This document shows, in pieces, positions 59,866 through 64,000 of a stretch of DNA of 64,000 bases. Source of the DNA: Isoptericola sp. AK164 (lineage in GTDB: Bacteria; Actinomycetota; Actinomycetes; Actinomycetales; Cellulomonadaceae). The position numbers and the translations under genes were made by a program. Positions within the stretch are counted from its first letter, which is position 1. The number at the start of each line of letters is the position of its first letter. The stretch spans positions 2,666,001-2,730,000 of the forward strand of contig NZ_CP119106.1 of assembly GCF_029643425.1 (NCBI RefSeq), written 5' to 3'. The notes below the pieces were generated by a model. That model did no database searches. It was given only the letters and a program-made list of their open reading frames with translations, and was not told the origin of the DNA.

Positions 59866-60816
59866 TCAGGCGAGCGACAGCGCGATGCCGTCCAGGATGT
59901 CGCTCTCGCTGGTGACGACCTCGGTGAGCTCGCCGCCGGCGGCCGCCACCTCGTCGCGCACCCGCGCCACGATCTGCGACCAGATCAGCGCACCGGCGCC
60001 GATGACGTCGGCGCGTCCCGGGTGCATGAACCCAAGCGCCAGGCGCTCGTCGCGGGTCCGGCGCAGCAGGTCCTCGCAGGCGGACAGCACGCGCGGGACC
60101 TCGAGCACGGTACCGTTGATCGCTTCTCGCTGATAGCTCGGCAGCTCCAGGGCGTGCGCCGTCACCGAGGTGACGGACCCGGCGAGCCCCACCAGCGTGG
60201 CGGTGCGGGCCAGGGGCACGACGGCGGAGGCCGCGTCGAGCGCGGCGTCGACGTCCGCCCGGGCCGCGGCGATCTCGGTCGCGGTGGGCGGGTCGCCCGC
60301 CAGGTGGCGCTCGGTGAGGCGCACGGAGCCGACGTCCATCGACACGGCCGCGTCCGGCGTCGTCGTGCCCAGGACGAGCTCGGTCGAGCCGCCACCGAGG
60401 TCCACGACCAGGTACGGGCCGGGGTGCGTCGCGGCCTCGCCGCTGGTCGCCCCGCGGAAGGACAGCTCGGCCTCCTCGTCGCCGGTGACGACCTCGGGCT
60501 CCACGCCCAGGGCCGCCTGGACGCCCGCGGCGAACTCGTCGCGGTTGCGGGCGTCGCGGGTGGCCGACGTCGCCACGAACCGGGTGCGCGTCGCCCCCAG
60601 CTCCGCGGCGACCTTCGCGTACTCGCGCGACGCCGCCAGGGTGCGTTCCAGCGCCTCGGGCGCGAGCTCGCCGGTGCGGTCGACGCCCTGGCCCAGCCGC
60701 ACGATCTGCATGCGCCGGTCGAGCTCGCTCAGGGTGCCGTCGGCGGCCACGTCGGCCACGAGGAGGCGGATGGAGTTCGTGCCGCAGTCCACGGCGGCCA
60801 CACGGGTGCTGCTCAT
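59866..60816 (-). CDS. Ppx/GppA exopolyphosphatase family protein
   Basis: The 316-residue ASKHA-fold enzyme has the phosphate-1 loop AAVDCGTNSIRLLV, the catalytic region GDEEAELSF and VVDLGGGSTELV. It hydrolyses polyphosphate or pppGpp; the short form is typical of actinobacterial Ppx1. The ATG at 60816 is preferred; a GTG lies one codon upstream. It is last in eno-ftsB-DUF501-ppx. Confidence 0.9.
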   Translation of the reverse strand: MSSTRVAAVDCGTNSIRLLVADVAADGTLSELDRRMQIVRLGQGVDRTGELAPEALERTLAASREYAKVAAELGATRTRFVATSATRDARNRDEFAAGVQAALGVEPEVVTGDEEAELSFRGATSGEAATHPGPYLVVDLGGGSTELVLGTTTPDAAVSMDVGSVRLTERHLAGDPPTATEIAAARADVDAALDAASAVVPLARTATLVGLAGSVTSVTAHALELPSYQREAINGTVLEVPRVLSACEDLLRRTRDERLALGFMHPGRADVIGAGALIWSQIVARVRDEVAAAGGELTEVVTSESDILDGIALSLA

Positions 60817-60865
60817 CACGCAGGCACCCTCTCACCCCGGGCCGACATCTGCCCGCCCGGCACCG

Positions 60866-61408
60866 TCAGCACGAGCACCGGTCCGGACGCCACTGGTCGC
60901 GGACCATGGCCAGGGCCTCGTCACCCAGCGGGTTCACCCCGGGACCGGCGGCGAGGCTGTGCGCGAACAGCACGTGCAGGCACTTCACGCGGGTCGGCAT
61001 GCCCCCGGCCGAGATGCCCTCGATCTCCTCGACCCGGCCCAGCTCGGCCCGCCGCGCGAGGTAGTGCTCGTGCGCGGCGCGGTAGGCGGCGGCCAGCTCG
61101 GGGTCCTCGGCCAGGCGGTCGGTCATCTCCTTCATCACCCCGTCGGCCTCGAGGCGCGACGCGGCGGCCACCGCACCGGGGTGGGTCAGGTAGTACGTCG
61201 TGGGGAACGGTGTGCCGTCCGGCAACCGCGGAGCGGTGCGCGCCACCAGGGGGCGCCCGCACACGCAGCGCGCGGCGACGCCGACGACGCCGCGCGGGGT
61301 GCGGCCCAGCTGTTCGGCCATCACCTCGAGGTCGTGGGCGGTCGCGACCGTGGGGTCGTCGCCGGACGAGGTCGCGTCGGCGGACGGGATCGAGGGTTCG
61401 GAGCTCAC
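60866..61408 (-). CDS. DUF501 family protein
   Basis: The 180-residue protein has the cysteine pair in RCVCGRPLVARTAPRLPDGT, PFPTTYYLTHPG, and ends GDEALAMVRDQWRPDRCSC with further cysteines, as in DUF501. Function unknown; it sits between ftsB/divIC and ppx across actinobacteria. Start GTG at 61408, four bases after the divIC stop. Confidence 0.85.
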   Translation of the reverse strand: MSSEPSIPSADATSSGDDPTVATAHDLEVMAEQLGRTPRGVVGVAARCVCGRPLVARTAPRLPDGTPFPTTYYLTHPGAVAAASRLEADGVMKEMTDRLAEDPELAAAYRAAHEHYLARRAELGRVEEIEGISAGGMPTRVKCLHVLFAHSLAAGPGVNPLGDEALAMVRDQWRPDRCSC

Positions 61409-61412
61409 CGGA

Positions 61413-62087
61413 TCATTGTCCCCCGTCCGGCGCCGAGGTCTCGACGTCGTCCGGGTCACCTCCGGGATCGACGGTCGCGTGGTCCGTGGACTGCAGCGAC
61501 TCCCACATCGACTGGTACCAGGGCGCGCCGGTCGTGGCGGGCCCGACCTCTGGCGTCGGATCCTCGCCCGCCGCGGGCTCGCCGTCGGCCTCGATCTCGT
61601 CGGCGTCCACCACCCGCCAGGCGGTGTCGCCGGGCAGCACGTAGTTCAGCCGGCTGCGGGCCTGCTGGACGACGTAGGTGCGGTCGTCCCAGCGGGCCAG
61701 CTCGTTCTCCAGCCGGTCCCGGTCGGCCTGGTTCGCCGTCAGCTCGGCCTGCAGCCGGTCGATCTCCGCCTGCTGCTGCACCGCTCCACGCACCGTCGGC
61801 AGCAGCAGGACGAAGGCGAGCAGGACCACGACCGCCAGCACCATGAGCCGGACGGTGAGCACCTCGGGCAGGACGAGGCCGAGGCGGCTGCGACGGCGTT
61901 CCTCCCGCGCGGGGCCGGCCGGACGGCGGGTACCGCCTCCCGCGGCCGACGACGACGCCGACGACGCGGACGCGGCGGTCGGCCGGCCGCGCCCGCCCGT
62001 GCGCGACGTCGTCCGCGCGCCGGGGCGGTCGTTCGGGCGCGCGGGACCCTTGCGGGGTCGCGGCGTGGCGGGACGACGGGAGGACAC
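61413..62087 (-). CDS. Septum formation initiator FtsB/DivIC family protein
   Basis: The 224-residue bitopic protein has a long Arg/Ser/Pro-rich cytosolic N-terminus (about 1-75), one membrane helix (about 78-98) and an external coiled coil (VQQQAEIDRLQAELTANQAD) followed by YVLPGDTAWRVV. It forms the FtsL-FtsB-FtsQ-type divisome complex. The disordered extension is typical of actinobacteria. Start GTG at 62087 with GGGAGG-like context. Downstream of eno, as in related genomes. Confidence 0.87.
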   Translation of the reverse strand: MSSRRPATPRPRKGPARPNDRPGARTTSRTGGRGRPTAASASSASSSAAGGGTRRPAGPAREERRRSRLGLVLPEVLTVRLMVLAVVVLLAFVLLLPTVRGAVQQQAEIDRLQAELTANQADRDRLENELARWDDRTYVVQQARSRLNYVLPGDTAWRVVDADEIEADGEPAAGEDPTPEVGPATTGAPWYQSMWESLQSTDHATVDPGGDPDDVETSAPDGGQ

Positions 62088-62210
62088 GTCCCGATTGTGC
62101 CGAACCAACGGGCCCGGGCGGCTCAGCCCGGCCCGGCGCGCCCGGCCTCGGCCCGTCGTCGGCCCCGGCGGGAGACCGCCGTCGGCCCGTGGTCGCCCCG
62201 GGGGACGACG

Positions 62211-62249
62211 ACGGCCGGTCGCCCTCTCCGCGAGAGGACGACCGGCCGT
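62211..62249 (-). terminator. eno terminator
   Basis: An 11-bp stem (62211-62221 with 62239-62249), a 2x2 internal loop and a second 5-bp stem with CGC loop lie 35 bp after the eno stop, before ftsB/divIC. Confidence 0.75.
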
Positions 62250-62283
62250 GGACCCCGGCGCACCGGGGACGGGTGGGGCTGGC

Positions 62284-63759
<1,476 letters not shown>

Positions 63760-63773
63760 CTATCGTGGGGACG

Positions 63774-64000
63774 GTGGACGGCTTCTGGGACTTCGTCGGC
63801 TCCTACTGGTGGCTGGTGTTCCCGCTCAGCGGCATCGTCGGCGGCTGGGCCGGCGGCGTCCGCCGCTGGGACGAGCGACGACGCCGGGACAAGATCGAGA
63901 TGTACCGCCTCCGGTACGGCGCCGAGAAGACCGCTGCGGAGTCCGAGGAGGCCCTGACCGGCGAGATCGAGCGCACCCTGTCCGCGCACACCGAGACCGA
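63774..64000 (+). CDS. Membrane-anchored protein, N-terminal part (3' truncated)
   Basis: The 75 visible residues start with FVGSYWWLVFPLSGIVGGWA, one membrane helix, then a basic RRWDERRRRDK and a charged amphipathic helix; the frame is open at the window edge. I do not recognise the family. The start is GTG at 63774 (or GTG at 63765). A TATCGT at 63761-63766 resembles a -10 element, which would make the mRNA leaderless or nearly so. Divergent from eno. Confidence 0.65.
   Translation, partial: MDGFWDFVGSYWWLVFPLSGIVGGWAGGVRRWDERRRRDKIEMYRLRYGAEKTAAESEEALTGEIERTLSAHTET

Overview
The window is chromosomal DNA from a very GC-rich Actinomycetota bacterium. WhiB1, a mycothiol S-conjugate amidase, the coproporphyrin-dependent heme genes hemQ/hemH, a CebR-type cellobiose system and an ectoine operon together suggest a cellulose-associated member of the Micrococcales (Promicromonosporaceae or Cellulomonadaceae type). 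The family is inferred from gene content and was not tested. I see no prophage, insertion sequence, CRISPR array or rRNA. There is one tRNA-like gene.

Layout. 1-1.3 kb: the tail of an FtsK/SpoIIIE-like ATPase, convergent with a small membrane protein. 1.3-3.8 kb: whiB1 facing the histidine kinase pdtaS, as in Mycobacterium tuberculosis, then a DUF2505 protein. 3.9-10.4 kb: a complete cellobiose locus cebE-cebF-cebG-bglC-cebR with three CebR-type operators. 10.4-18.4 kb: an acyltransferase, a patatin lipase and bifunctional PutA on the minus strand, divergent from NAD-type glutamate dehydrogenase (proline to glutamate to 2-oxoglutarate), then a PrmC-like methyltransferase. 18.4-21.2 kb: hemH-hemQ-tspO. 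21.4-23.9 kb: a large unrecognised protein and an Hsp20 with a CIRCE operator. 24-31 kb: glycerate kinase, a MarR regulator, then a block matching the M. tuberculosis Rv1080c-Rv1086 neighbourhood (greA, DUF4307, mca, a small membrane protein, hemolysin III, Z-prenyl synthase) with a nitrilase inserted. 31-33.5 kb: ectABC without ectD. 33.7-45.7 kb: ilvA, an AI-2E-type exporter, a YdeI-like protein, an NhaP antiporter, msrA, an HxlR regulator with a divergent reductase, an ATP-dependent DNA ligase, an HTH-less LysR-domain protein with DUF5997, a SelW-like protein, an RsmC-like methyltransferase and an FKBP. 45.7-58 kb: an ECF42 sigma factor with its DGPF partner, a GH15 enzyme, a Bax-inhibitor-1 protein, an HAE1/RND exporter, an ArsR-like regulator, an EamA/LysR pair and DUF6221. 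58-64 kb: an unusual tRNA, NDH-2, then ppx-DUF501-ftsB/divIC-eno.

The most striking non-coding signal is that gaps between convergent genes are packed with long inverted repeats. There are three copies of a 78-bp element plus a diverged relative, two elements that share a core but have unrelated self-complementary arms, a 36-bp perfect palindrome, a 20-bp-periodic array of GAGGTAGGC units in both orientations, and simple 13-23-bp hairpins. These look like bidirectional terminators, and some may be structured or mobile repeat families.

Several regulatory circuits can be read directly: CebR on cebE, HrcA/CIRCE on hsp20, a CRP-like site upstream of whiB1, an ECF42-type autoregulatory promoter, and palindromic operators upstream of hemolysin III, the HxlR/reductase pair and the ArsR-like regulator. 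Minus-strand genes are given with start less than end; where an upstream in-frame start was rejected, the entry says so.
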